From Mycobacterium sp. shizuoka-1 (GTDB lineage: Bacteria; Actinomycetota; Actinomycetes; Mycobacteriales; Mycobacteriaceae): a stretch of 64,000 bases of DNA. Location of the stretch: NCBI RefSeq assembly GCF_002723835.1, contig NZ_BEWG01000006.1:1-64000 (forward strand), written 5' to 3'. Positions 28,259-36,618 of this stretch are shown in pieces. The translations under genes and the position numbers were made by a program. The notes under the pieces were generated by a model, which saw only the letters and a program-made list of their open reading frames with translations, did no database searches and was not told the DNA's origin. Each line of letters starts with the position of its first letter. Position 1 is the stretch's first letter.

Positions 28259-29752
28259 CTAGGTTGCGGTCGGCGACGTGAGCTCGTCGGCCAGCTGGCG
28301 GCGCAGCACCTTGCCGGTCGGTGTGGTGGGCAGTTCGTGGCGGAACACCACCCGGTCGGGTGTGCGTGAGCCGCGCAGCTGGGCGCGCACATGGGCACGC
28401 AGGTCTTCGGGGTCGGGGGTGATGTCGGCGACCGGCACGACCACGGCGACCATGATCTGGCCCCATTCGTCGTCCTCGACTCCGACGACGGCGACGTCGC
28501 GGACGTGCGGATGTTCGACGAGCACGTCCTCGACCTCGGCTGGGGCGATGTTCTCCCCACCGCGGATGATCGTGTCGTCCGACCGCCCACCGATGAACAG
28601 ATACCCATCGGCGTCGAGGTAGGCGACGTCCTTGGTCGGGAACCAGCCGTCGGCGTCGAGCACCGAGCCGATCTCGGCGTAGCGCCCCGACACCTGATCA
28701 CCGCGCACGAAGAGCTCGCCGACCTCTTCAGGCCCCAGGACCGTGCCGTCCTCGGCGCGAATCTGGACCTCGATCCCCGGCACCGGCTGTCCGACGGAGC
28801 CCAGTCGCCGGCGCGCGACCTCGTCGTCGGCCCGGTGGGCCGACCGGTGATCGTCGGGGGTGAGCACGGCGATGGTGGAACTGGTTTCGGTCAAGCCGTA
28901 GGCGTTGACGAAGCCCACACCGGGCAGTAGTTCGAGTGCCTTGCGCACCAGTGGGAGCGCGACTTTGGAGCCGCCGTAGGCCAGGGTGCGCAGCGCGGGC
29001 AGCGGGGTGGGGCTGGCCTCCAGCTCGGTGATGATGCGGTCGAGCATGGTCGGCACCACCGTGGCACTGGTGACCTTCTCGGCGGCGGCCAGCGCGATCC
29101 ACCGTCGGGCGTCGAACGTCGGCAGGTACACCATCGTGCGACCGGCGTACAGATTCGACAACGCCGCGCCGACACCGGCGATGTGATACGGCGGCACACA
29201 GATCAGTGCGGCGTCACCGGGCTCGGCGGAGGCGAACTCCACCGTCCCGGTCACATAGCTGGTGAGGTTGTTGTGAGTGAGCTCGACAGCTTTGGGCCGC
29301 GAGGTGGTGCCCGAGGTGAACAGCACCACGGCCACGTCGTCGGGGTCGGGGAACTCGGTGGCCGGTTCGGCGGTCGCGGCGGCGGCGATGAAGTCCTGCG
29401 ATTCCAGCCGGGCGACGCCCAGACCCGCCACCACGTCGGCGTATTCGGCATCGAACACCACGAGCGGCTCGGGTAGCCGCTCGATCAGTTCGGCCAGCGC
29501 CTCACCGGAGAGCCGATAGTTCAGCGGGGTGAAGGCCCGCGCGGCGCGGGCTGAGGCGAAGATCAGCAGCGGCAGCATCGCGCCGCCGAGGCCCACGTAC
29601 ACCACGCTGCCCGCCCCGGAGGCGGCGATGACGCCCGCGCCGCCGTCGGCCAGGGAGTTCATCTCGCCGACGGACAACCGCTGGCTGTCGGTGACCACCC
29701 CCACCCGGTCGGGGTCGGAGGCTGCCATCTCCAGCAACAGTGCCACGCTCAT
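28259..29752 (-). CDS. acyl-CoA ligase (class I adenylate-forming)
   Basis: A 497-residue AMP-binding enzyme that activates a carboxylic acid to its CoA ester through an acyl adenylate. Motifs: the P-loop VVLFTSGTTSRPKAVELTH (about residue 145), the AYGLTETSS adenylate motif, the hinge GWFPTKDVAYLDADGYLFIGGRSDD, and the C-terminal lysine in PTTPTGKVLRR. It is smaller than long-chain FadD enzymes (about 550), which suits a cyclic, aromatic or medium-chain acid. It follows the two Mce-associated genes by 25 bases. Confidence 0.88.
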   Translation of the reverse strand: MSVALLLEMAASDPDRVGVVTDSQRLSVGEMNSLADGGAGVIAASGAGSVVYVGLGGAMLPLLIFASARAARAFTPLNYRLSGEALAELIERLPEPLVVFDAEYADVVAGLGVARLESQDFIAAAATAEPATEFPDPDDVAVVLFTSGTTSRPKAVELTHNNLTSYVTGTVEFASAEPGDAALICVPPYHIAGVGAALSNLYAGRTMVYLPTFDARRWIALAAAEKVTSATVVPTMLDRIITELEASPTPLPALRTLAYGGSKVALPLVRKALELLPGVGFVNAYGLTETSSTIAVLTPDDHRSAHRADDEVARRRLGSVGQPVPGIEVQIRAEDGTVLGPEEVGELFVRGDQVSGRYAEIGSVLDADGWFPTKDVAYLDADGYLFIGGRSDDTIIRGGENIAPAEVEDVLVEHPHVRDVAVVGVEDDEWGQIMVAVVVPVADITPDPEDLRAHVRAQLRGSRTPDRVVFRHELPTTPTGKVLRRQLADELTSPTAT

Positions 29753-29777
29753 CGATCGACTCCCCTGTCGCTCGCGA

Positions 29778-30503
29778 TCAGATCGGGTTGAACTCGGAAA
29801 TCAGCCAGCGACCGTCGGTCTTGGTCAGCTTCACCATCACGCTGCTGGTCGCCAGCGCCGGGTCGGGCCGATCCTTGCTCGTGGTCACCTGATTGACGAA
29901 CACCAGCACCGTCGCGTTGTCGGGATTCAAGTCGGAGACCGCCGCGCGTGCGACGGTCGCCTCGGTCTTGACGCCCTTCTGCTTGGCTGCCGGTGCCACG
30001 ATCTGGTCGGTGAATTGGCTGTAGTACTTGAGGAATTCACCGGTCAGGTGCGACTTCGCGTTGGCGAGATCCTTGTCCAGGGTGTCCGGCGCATAGCTCA
30101 GCAGCGCCACCGTGCCGTCGCGTGCGGCGTCAGCGACTTGTTTCTGCCGTTCTTGCATCTGGCTGTCGATGGATGCGGTGCTGAACAGCTTCAGGCCGAA
30201 GGCCTGCTGGTCCGGTCGGTACAGCCACCAGTACACCCCGCCTGCGGCGCCGGCGGATGCGACCAGCAACACCACGAGCAGGATCGCCGCCCAGTGCCGG
30301 CCGGCCCAGCCCAGGGCACCTCGTCGGGCTCCGGACTCCTGCGGGTCGGTATCGGCCACCGCCTCGTCGCTCGCGGCGACCTCGTCGACACCGGCCGCGT
30401 CGAGTTCCGTTGCGGTGGAACCCTCGTCGGCCACGGTTACCTCGGTGTCCTGGTCATCGGTGTGGCCGCTCTCGTCGGGCGACTCGGTCTTGTCACTGCT
30501 CAT
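29778..30503 (-). CDS. Mce-associated membrane protein, orphan
   Basis: A 241-residue protein with an acidic, disordered cytoplasmic N-terminus (residues 1-60, rich in D, E, S and T), one transmembrane helix (about 70-92, AAILLVVLLVASAGAAGG) and an extracytoplasmic domain of NTF2-like type (TVALLSYAPDTLDKDLANAKSHLTGEF, in parts). This is the form of mycobacterial Mas/OAM proteins which stabilise Mce lipid importers. No mce or yrbE gene lies in the window, so it is an orphan. Its ATG overlaps the stop of the preceding Mce-associated gene in ATGA. Confidence 0.85.
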   Translation of the reverse strand: MSSDKTESPDESGHTDDQDTEVTVADEGSTATELDAAGVDEVAASDEAVADTDPQESGARRGALGWAGRHWAAILLVVLLVASAGAAGGVYWWLYRPDQQAFGLKLFSTASIDSQMQERQKQVADAARDGTVALLSYAPDTLDKDLANAKSHLTGEFLKYYSQFTDQIVAPAAKQKGVKTEATVARAAVSDLNPDNATVLVFVNQVTTSKDRPDPALATSSVMVKLTKTDGRWLISEFNPI

Positions 30504-31222
30504 GGCACGAACTCCACATTCGACATCTTGTATTGGTCCCCGTCGCGCGCCACCGTGACGCTCATCCGCCAGGCGCGCGGATCCTGATGTGCCCCATTGA
30601 CGTTCGTCACCGTCGAGGACGCCGCCAGCAACACGACTGCGGTATCGCCGGCGTCCTTCTCCAGTGCGGCCGACTTGACCGAGCCGACGGTCACGGCCTT
30701 GGACTGCTCGGCTGTCTTCACAAAGTCGTCTGCTCCGCGGGAAAAGTCCGCCTTGAAGGTGCCGGTGGACAAGTCGATGACGTGCTGGACGTCCGCCCTG
30801 GCACGGTTGTAGTCGATCGACAACAGCGCTATCACCCCTTGCCGCGCCGCCTCGACCAACTCGGCTCGGTGCTTCTGTTGCGCCGCGACCTTCTGGTGGG
30901 CCAGAACCATCAGGCCGGTCACCACCAACGCCGCGATGGCCACGATCACCGTCGCGGCGACCGCGACGGTCACCGCCCCGATGCTCGCCCACCATCCACG
31001 GGGCTCGAGTTCGACGTCCTCGAGGTCTTCGTCGTCGGTTTCGGTGTCCTCGGTGTCCTCGGTGTCCTGGGCGGCCCCGGCGTCGGGTTCCACGCCCCGC
31101 AGCCGCGCTGCGGTGGCCTTGGCCCGGGCCGCCTCGGCGAGGGCTTCGGCCTCCGCGGCCTCGGCCTCGGCGAGCTCGGCCAGCGCCTCTGCGACAGCAT
31201 CGTCGTTGAGCTCAGCCACCAT
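30500..31222 (-). CDS. Mce-associated membrane protein, orphan
   Basis: A 240-residue protein paired with the next gene. The N-terminus is a charged alanine/glutamate coil (AEALAELAEAEAAEAEALAE near residues 9-28) followed by an acidic linker made by a 9-base tandem repeat (DTEDTEDTE). A transmembrane helix at about 78-105 precedes the outer domain (GVIALLSIDYNRARADVQHVIDL). The start ATG was chosen over a GTG three codons earlier. First gene of the operon; an inverted-repeat operator lies about 150 bases upstream. Mce-associated pairs of this kind normally follow mce operons. Confidence 0.85.
   Translation of the reverse strand: MVAELNDDAVAEALAELAEAEAAEAEALAEAARAKATAARLRGVEPDAGAAQDTEDTEDTETDDEDLEDVELEPRGWWASIGAVTVAVAATVIVAIAALVVTGLMVLAHQKVAAQQKHRAELVEAARQGVIALLSIDYNRARADVQHVIDLSTGTFKADFSRGADDFVKTAEQSKAVTVGSVKSAALEKDAGDTAVVLLAASSTVTNVNGAHQDPRAWRMSVTVARDGDQYKMSNVEFVP
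31041..31067. repeat. 9-base tandem repeat, three copies, in coding sequence
   Basis: TCGGTGTCC is repeated three times without change. On the coding strand it encodes Asp-Thr-Glu units in the acidic linker of the Mce-associated protein. Copy-number change would keep the frame. Confidence 0.8.
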
Positions 31223-31373
31223 GGCACTCACACACGTCGTTCGCGTTCGGCACGCGGCGCACTACAGCCGCTGAGCGTCGCATGTCGAACTCCTCTCTGG
31301 TCCAAACATCCCGCCAGCGTACGGGCGAGCGCTGGGCGATCGGCCACGCGCACGGCCGACGCGCGACAACTGA

Positions 31374-31390
31374 TGAGAATGAGATTATCA
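31374..31390. promoter_or_regulatory. palindromic operator candidate, copy 1
   Basis: TGAGAAT-GAG-ATTATCA is a 17-base inverted repeat with one mismatch. It lies 152 bases upstream of the first Mce-associated gene and 85 bases beyond the end of the acyl-CoA ligase gene at 31475. The same pattern recurs at 34145. The rest of this 252-base gap has no gene. Confidence 0.5.
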
Positions 31391-31474
31391 CCAGACGATA
31401 AGACACTTGCTGCTGCCCGCGGTTACCACCCTCCGATACCGGAGAATTAGTGCGGAAATGGCATTTCCGATAAC

Positions 31475-32935
31475 TCAGCGCAGCTGATCCTTCATCACCT
31501 TGCCGGTGGCATTCAGCGGCAGGGCATCGACGAACACGACGGTGCGCGGCACCTTGAATCCGGCCATCCGCTCCCTACTCCAAGCGATCAGGTCCTGCGC
31601 CGACACCTCGCGATCGCCCTGGAGTACCACGAACGCCTTACCCACCTGGCCGAGGCGTTCGTCGGGCACGCCGATCACGGCGGCCTGCGCGACGGCCGGA
31701 TGTTCCATCAGGAAGCCTTCGATCTCGGCCGGGTAGGCGTTGAACCCGCCGACGATGAACATGTCCTTCTTGCGACCCACGATCTTGAGGCGCCCGGAGT
31801 CGGTGAAGCTGCCCAGATCGCCGGTGTGCAGCCAACCATCGGCGTCGATCGCTTCGGCGGTCGCCGCCGGATCGTCGAAGTAGCCCTGCATCACGCTGTA
31901 CCCGCGCACCAGCACCTCGCCGTCCTCGGCGATGCGCACCTCGACACCGTCGCACGGCACGCCGGCCGTGGTGGCGACATCCTCGATCGAGTCCCCCGGC
32001 CGAGACAGCGTCGCCGTCCCCGCCTCGGTGAGGCCGTACCCCGTGGCCAGCGTCTGAAAGGGCAGCTCGTCGTGCACCCGCCGGATCAGCTCGACGGGGA
32101 TGTCGGCCGCCCCCGTCACCCCGGCCCGCAACGTGGCCAACTTGCTCTTGTCCGGTACCGCCAGCAGCGAGTGGTACAGCGTCGGCGGACCCGGCAACAT
32201 CGTGATCCGCTCGGTCGCGATCAGTTCCACGACGCGCTCGATGTCGAAGACCGGTACCGGCACCATGGTGGCGCCCCGGATGAACGACGCCAGGCAGCCG
32301 GCCTTGTAGCCGAACGTGTGGAAGAACGGGTTCACGATCAGGTAGCGATCCCCGCGGCGCAGGTCGGCCAGGTCGCACCACTCGGCGTACATCCGCAGGT
32401 TCTGCCGGTGGTTCATCATCACGCCCTTCGGGCGGCCGGTGGTGCCCGAGGTGTAGATGATGTCGGCGATGTCGGTGCCGCTGAGCTCCCGCTGCAAGGG
32501 TTCGCCGTCTTCGAGGAAGCCGGACGTCAGGTCGATCGCCGGCACACCAGGTGGGGCGGCGAAATCCTCTCCCAGGAAACCTTTCTCGATCAGGACCGCC
32601 TTGGCGCCGCTGCGGGTGATGATGTCGGCGGCCTCGGCCTGTTTGTAGCGGGTGCTGACCGGGACCACGATGCCGCCTGCGGTGAGCATGCCGAACGCCG
32701 CGATCATCCAGTGCGCGGAGTTGGGCGCCCAGATCGCGACCCGGTCGCCCTTGTCGACGCCCAGCTTCGCGAACGCGCCTGCCGCACATCGCACGCGGTC
32801 GGCGACCGCCGCGAACGACAGACGCAGCGGGCCGTCGACGACCGCTTCGGAGTCGCCGAACTCCTCCGCGGCGCTGCAGACCATCTCGGGGATGGTCTGC
32901 CACCCCGGCTCGGTTGGCCGGCCCGCTTGTGTCAC
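31475..32935 (-). CDS. acyl-CoA ligase (FadD-like)
   Basis: A 486-residue class I adenylate-forming enzyme. Motifs: IADIIYTSGTTGRPKGVMMNH (P-loop, about residue 160), GYGLTEAGT, the hinge DGWLHTGDLGSFTDSGRLKIVGRKKDMF (in parts) and the catalytic lysine in LPLNATGKVMKDQL. It starts at GTG, overlapping the amidohydrolase stop in GTGA, so the two are translationally coupled. It is unlike the other ligase in this window (28259), so two different acids are probably activated, or one acid at two stages. Carboxylate specificity cannot be read. Confidence 0.88.
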   Translation of the reverse strand: MTQAGRPTEPGWQTIPEMVCSAAEEFGDSEAVVDGPLRLSFAAVADRVRCAAGAFAKLGVDKGDRVAIWAPNSAHWMIAAFGMLTAGGIVVPVSTRYKQAEAADIITRSGAKAVLIEKGFLGEDFAAPPGVPAIDLTSGFLEDGEPLQRELSGTDIADIIYTSGTTGRPKGVMMNHRQNLRMYAEWCDLADLRRGDRYLIVNPFFHTFGYKAGCLASFIRGATMVPVPVFDIERVVELIATERITMLPGPPTLYHSLLAVPDKSKLATLRAGVTGAADIPVELIRRVHDELPFQTLATGYGLTEAGTATLSRPGDSIEDVATTAGVPCDGVEVRIAEDGEVLVRGYSVMQGYFDDPAATAEAIDADGWLHTGDLGSFTDSGRLKIVGRKKDMFIVGGFNAYPAEIEGFLMEHPAVAQAAVIGVPDERLGQVGKAFVVLQGDREVSAQDLIAWSRERMAGFKVPRTVVFVDALPLNATGKVMKDQLR

Positions 32936-34122
32936 ACCGTGACGAGTCGGGACAGGTTGCCGCCCATGATCTTTGCCTGATCCTCGGCGGGCAGATGCTG
33001 CAGTGCTTCGACGTAGTAGGTCGGCTCGGCCAGCCCTTCGGGGTGCGGCCAGTCCGAGCCGTACAGCACCTGATCCACGCCGACGAGCTTGACCAGATCG
33101 TCGATGCCGTCCTCGAAGAACGGGCTGACGTGGATGCGGCTCTTGACCATCTCGACAGGATCGCTCGGGAACGCTTCCGGCGCCTTGCGGAAAACCTCGG
33201 CCAGACCGTCCAGCAGTGGGGTCATCCACTTCGAACCGGCCTCGACGATCGCCACCTTGAGCTTGGGGTGCCGGTAGAGCGCGCCGTGAATCACCCACGA
33301 GCCCACCGAATCCTGGATCGGCCGCCACTCGTTGAGGATGCCCATCGCGTTGGTCTGGAAGGGCAGCATCTCCTGGTCGGCGCCGTCCCATTCCGAGGTG
33401 TACCGCGAGTAGCCGCTGTCGGAAGAGTGCATGCCGACCAGCAGGTCGTACTCCACGACCCGCTCCCAGAACGGATCGAACTCGGGCAGCGCGAACGAGC
33501 GCGGACCGCGGAAGCCGGGCACTGGGGCCGGGCGCACGAGGATGCAGCGGGCGCCACGCTTGACCACCCACTCCAGCTCTTCGATCGCCTTCTCCACGAT
33601 CGGCAGGGTGATCACCGGCGTGGTGAAGATGCGGTTCTGGTAGTTGAAGCCCCACACCTCGTCGAGCCATTGGTTGAGCGAGTGGACGAGGACGTGGATG
33701 GCGACCGGATCGTCGCGCAGCCGCTCCTCGATCAGGCTCGCCAGAGTCGGGAACATCAGGGTGCGATCCAGACCCAGCTCGTTCATCACCTCCAGGCGCG
33801 GGCCGGGCTCGAAGAACGCCGGGATGGCGCGCATCGGCTCGCCGAAGAGCTCACGCTTGGTCTTACCGTCGGGGTTGCCGTACTTGAAGTACTCCTCCCA
33901 CGCCCCCGGCCGGGCCACCACCTCGAAGGTCGGGTTGGGAATGTAGTTGCTGATCTGACCGCGCAGCGCGATCTTGGTGCGCCCGTTCACCTGGACGTAC
34001 TGGACGAAATCCTTGTACTCCTTCGGCAGGAACTTGGTCAGCGCCTCCGGCGGTTCGTAGAGGTGGTTGTCCGCGTCGAAGATCGGAAACGGCACGTCTA
34101 CCCGGTGCGACAGTTGACCCAT
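32932..34122 (-). CDS. amidohydrolase family 2 protein
   Basis: A 396-residue TIM-barrel metal-dependent hydrolase or decarboxylase of the amidohydrolase-2 (ACMSD-like) family. It has the N-terminal DADNHLYEP metal motif (Asp-x-Asp-x-His replaces the usual DxHxH), a central histidine in LVGMHSSDSG, and the C-terminal catalytic aspartate in LYGSDWPHPEG. It starts with a strong AAGGAGGA ribosome site, 23 bases after the operator copy at 34145. A paralogue is at 40078-41247. Ring opening or decarboxylation of a cyclic acid is plausible given the coupled CoA ligase. Confidence 0.85.
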   Translation of the reverse strand: MGQLSHRVDVPFPIFDADNHLYEPPEALTKFLPKEYKDFVQYVQVNGRTKIALRGQISNYIPNPTFEVVARPGAWEEYFKYGNPDGKTKRELFGEPMRAIPAFFEPGPRLEVMNELGLDRTLMFPTLASLIEERLRDDPVAIHVLVHSLNQWLDEVWGFNYQNRIFTTPVITLPIVEKAIEELEWVVKRGARCILVRPAPVPGFRGPRSFALPEFDPFWERVVEYDLLVGMHSSDSGYSRYTSEWDGADQEMLPFQTNAMGILNEWRPIQDSVGSWVIHGALYRHPKLKVAIVEAGSKWMTPLLDGLAEVFRKAPEAFPSDPVEMVKSRIHVSPFFEDGIDDLVKLVGVDQVLYGSDWPHPEGLAEPTYYVEALQHLPAEDQAKIMGGNLSRLVTV

Positions 34123-34144
34123 GAAATCCTCCTTATGCAGTTGG

Positions 34145-34161
34145 GGAGAATCATATTCTCA
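34145..34161. promoter_or_regulatory. palindromic operator candidate, copy 2
   Basis: GAGAAT-CAT-ATTCTC is a perfect 6-base-arm palindrome inside the 96-base gap before the amidohydrolase gene. It shares the pattern RGAGAATNNNATTNTCA with the site at 31374. I know no mycobacterial regulator with this exact site. Confidence 0.6.
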
Positions 34162-34218
34162 TCAACGAGGTCGAGGCAATACGTTCCCGGCGATGGACAC
34201 CGGGGCGGCGGCCCCGAA

Positions 34219-36618
34219 TCACGCCGGCGGCGCGGTTCCGATCACTCCGGCCGCCTGCAGCTGCGCGATCTGCTCGTCGGACAGGCCGATGGCGCGCAGG
34301 ATCTCGGCGTTGTGCTGACCGAGCAGTGGCGCAGGCCCGGGGTGCACCGGCCGCGGTCCGCGGGAGAGCCGGAACGGCATCGTGGCGAACCGTGCCGGCG
34401 CGTTCACCGGATGGTCGAGGACTTCGAAGAACTCGCGCGCGACGAGCTGGTCGAGTTCGGTCTGCCGATGCGGCTGCATCACTTTGGCCACCGGAACGCC
34501 GGCCGGCCACAGCGCGTCGACGATCTCGTCGCCGCTGCGCGACCGGCACCAGGTGCCGAGGTGGCCGTCGACGACGTCGGCCAGCGCCCGCCGGCCGCTC
34601 GTCGTGTCGAGCGCGGGATCAGCCGCCCAGTCCGGGTCACCGAGTGCCGCACGCACCGCCCGCCACTGGTCGTCGGTTTCGACCGCCAACGCGACCCAGG
34701 AGTCGTCGCGGCCGAACTCGTCCCGGTCGGCTGTGCGGTAGAGGTTCTGCGGGGACGCGCTCGGGCCGCGGTTGCCGGCGCGCTGCAGGATCGCCCCGTA
34801 CGTGCTGTACTCGATGATCTGTTCGCACGCGATATGCAGTGCCGCATCCACCATCGCCGCCTCGACCAGCGATCCTTCGCCGGTGCGACGCCGGTGCTCC
34901 AGCGCGAGTAGAACCGCGTTGAGCGCGTGCAACCCGGCGTTCGGGTCGCCGACGGAATACGGCTCGTTGGGATTTCGGTCCGGGTAGCCGGTGAGCCAGC
35001 TGATCCCGGCGGCCGCCTCGATCACGTACGCGAACGCCGGGTTGTCCCGCCACGGCCCGTCGAGACCGAAGCCGGGCATGCGGCACATGACGACATCGGA
35101 CCGGATCTCGCGCACGGCGGCGTAGTCCAGCCCGAGTTGGTCCAGGACCCGCGGGGTGTAGTTTTCGGCGACGACGTCGGCCGTGGCGATCAACCGGTTC
35201 AGCACCTCCCGGCCGCTCTCGGTGCCGAGATCGAGCGTGATGTCCTTCTTCCCGGTGTTCAGTGCCGCGAAGATCGGTTGTTTCTCCCACCAGTGGTCCT
35301 CGGTCACCGGCACGCCCGAGATCATCCGGGTACCGTCGGGACGGCGGGCGGATTCAACGTGGATCACTTCGGCGCCGAGCAGCGCCATCAGATGGGTGCA
35401 GGACGGACCTGCCCAGAAGGTGGTGAGATCGACCACCCGAATCCCGTTCAGCGGCAACTGCTCCGGGCCTTCCGCCGGCTGTCGAGGAGTGCGTGCAGCC
35501 TGCCGGTATCGGTCGGTGTGCTCACCGAGCCGTGGGGCCGGCGACGGGGGACGCAGTTCGACGCCGGAGATGCGGTACGGGTGGGCCGGCTGTCGAAAGC
35601 CGGCCGGATGCGTAACGAACGACCGACGGGCGGTGAAGTGTTCCAGGGATTCCACGGTGTCCGGCGTGGCCACCGGTGCGTTGGGGATGCGGAATGCGGT
35701 GGCGAGATCCCGCACCTCGTCACCGGTGTGCTCGGCCATCCAGGCGTAGAGGTCACCGGCTTTCTCGTTGGCCCGCTCGGTGATGGTCAGCGAGGTGTCT
35801 TCGTCGATCCAGTCTTCGTGTCCGGTCATGGCGCACAGGTCGAACCATTGCTGCGCGGTGCCGCAGCCCACGTCGACGAGGCCGTCCTTGGTGCGGGCGA
35901 TGCCGGGCACGGTCAACCTGCGCGCGTCCCGCCACGGGCGGCCCAGCATCTCGAAGTAGGTCACCGGGTAATAGGTCAGACCCATGACGTGGCTTTCCAG
36001 CATCGACAGGTCGATCAGTTCACCGCCGCCACCTTGGCGCACCCGCATCCGGGAGGCCAGGATCGCCACGCTCGCGTAGCACCCCGACAGGTAGTCACCG
36101 ACCCGGCCGCCGACGTACACCGGGGCCCGATCCGGGGCTCCCCGGCCCAGTCCGACGATCCCACCGGACCAGGCCTGCAAGGTGAATTCGGTGGCGGCGC
36201 GGCCACTCCACGGACCGTCGAGGCCGAAGTTCGTGATCGACGTGACGATCAGATGCGGGTGCGCGCTGTGCAGGGCCGCCGGAGCGAGTGCCTCGTGTTC
36301 GGTCAATGACGACCCGGGTGACCAGACGACGGCGTCCGCCCGCTCCAGTAACTCGTGTACCAGCCGCAGGTCAGCCTCGACTCCCCGGTCGGCCACCACG
36401 CTGTGTTTACCCCCGGCCAGAAACGAGAACAGCGCACCGTCGTCGTCGGAGCCGAGCTGCGCGCCCGACGCCGACCATCGTCGCAGCGGATCTCCTTCGG
36501 GCGGTTCGACTTTGACCACCTCGGCGCCGCCGTCGGCCAGGAGCTTGGTGCAGTACGCACCCGGAATGCCGGACGACAGGTCGACCACCACGAAATCAGT
36601 CAGCGGCATGTCCGCCAT
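34219..36618 (-). CDS. tandem class III CoA-transferase (CaiB/BaiF), double length
   Basis: A 799-residue protein made of two CaiB/BaiF units: residues about 1-385 and 405-799, each near the usual 390-400. The first has VVVDLSSGIPGAYCTKLLADGGAEVVKVEPP (in parts) and VGGRVGDYLSG; the second has VVDLTTFWAGPSCTHLMALLGAEVIHVES (in parts) and the active-site aspartate in SVGDPNAGLHAL. These enzymes move CoA between acids and normally work as interlocked dimers, so the fusion may form a pseudo-dimer. The ATG overlaps the crotonase stop by one base (TGATG). Last gene of its operon. Confidence 0.85.
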   Translation of the reverse strand: MADMPLTDFVVVDLSSGIPGAYCTKLLADGGAEVVKVEPPEGDPLRRWSASGAQLGSDDDGALFSFLAGGKHSVVADRGVEADLRLVHELLERADAVVWSPGSSLTEHEALAPAALHSAHPHLIVTSITNFGLDGPWSGRAATEFTLQAWSGGIVGLGRGAPDRAPVYVGGRVGDYLSGCYASVAILASRMRVRQGGGGELIDLSMLESHVMGLTYYPVTYFEMLGRPWRDARRLTVPGIARTKDGLVDVGCGTAQQWFDLCAMTGHEDWIDEDTSLTITERANEKAGDLYAWMAEHTGDEVRDLATAFRIPNAPVATPDTVESLEHFTARRSFVTHPAGFRQPAHPYRISGVELRPPSPAPRLGEHTDRYRQAARTPRQPAEGPEQLPLNGIRVVDLTTFWAGPSCTHLMALLGAEVIHVESARRPDGTRMISGVPVTEDHWWEKQPIFAALNTGKKDITLDLGTESGREVLNRLIATADVVAENYTPRVLDQLGLDYAAVREIRSDVVMCRMPGFGLDGPWRDNPAFAYVIEAAAGISWLTGYPDRNPNEPYSVGDPNAGLHALNAVLLALEHRRRTGEGSLVEAAMVDAALHIACEQIIEYSTYGAILQRAGNRGPSASPQNLYRTADRDEFGRDDSWVALAVETDDQWRAVRAALGDPDWAADPALDTTSGRRALADVVDGHLGTWCRSRSGDEIVDALWPAGVPVAKVMQPHRQTELDQLVAREFFEVLDHPVNAPARFATMPFRLSRGPRPVHPGPAPLLGQHNAEILRAIGLSDEQIAQLQAAGVIGTAPPA

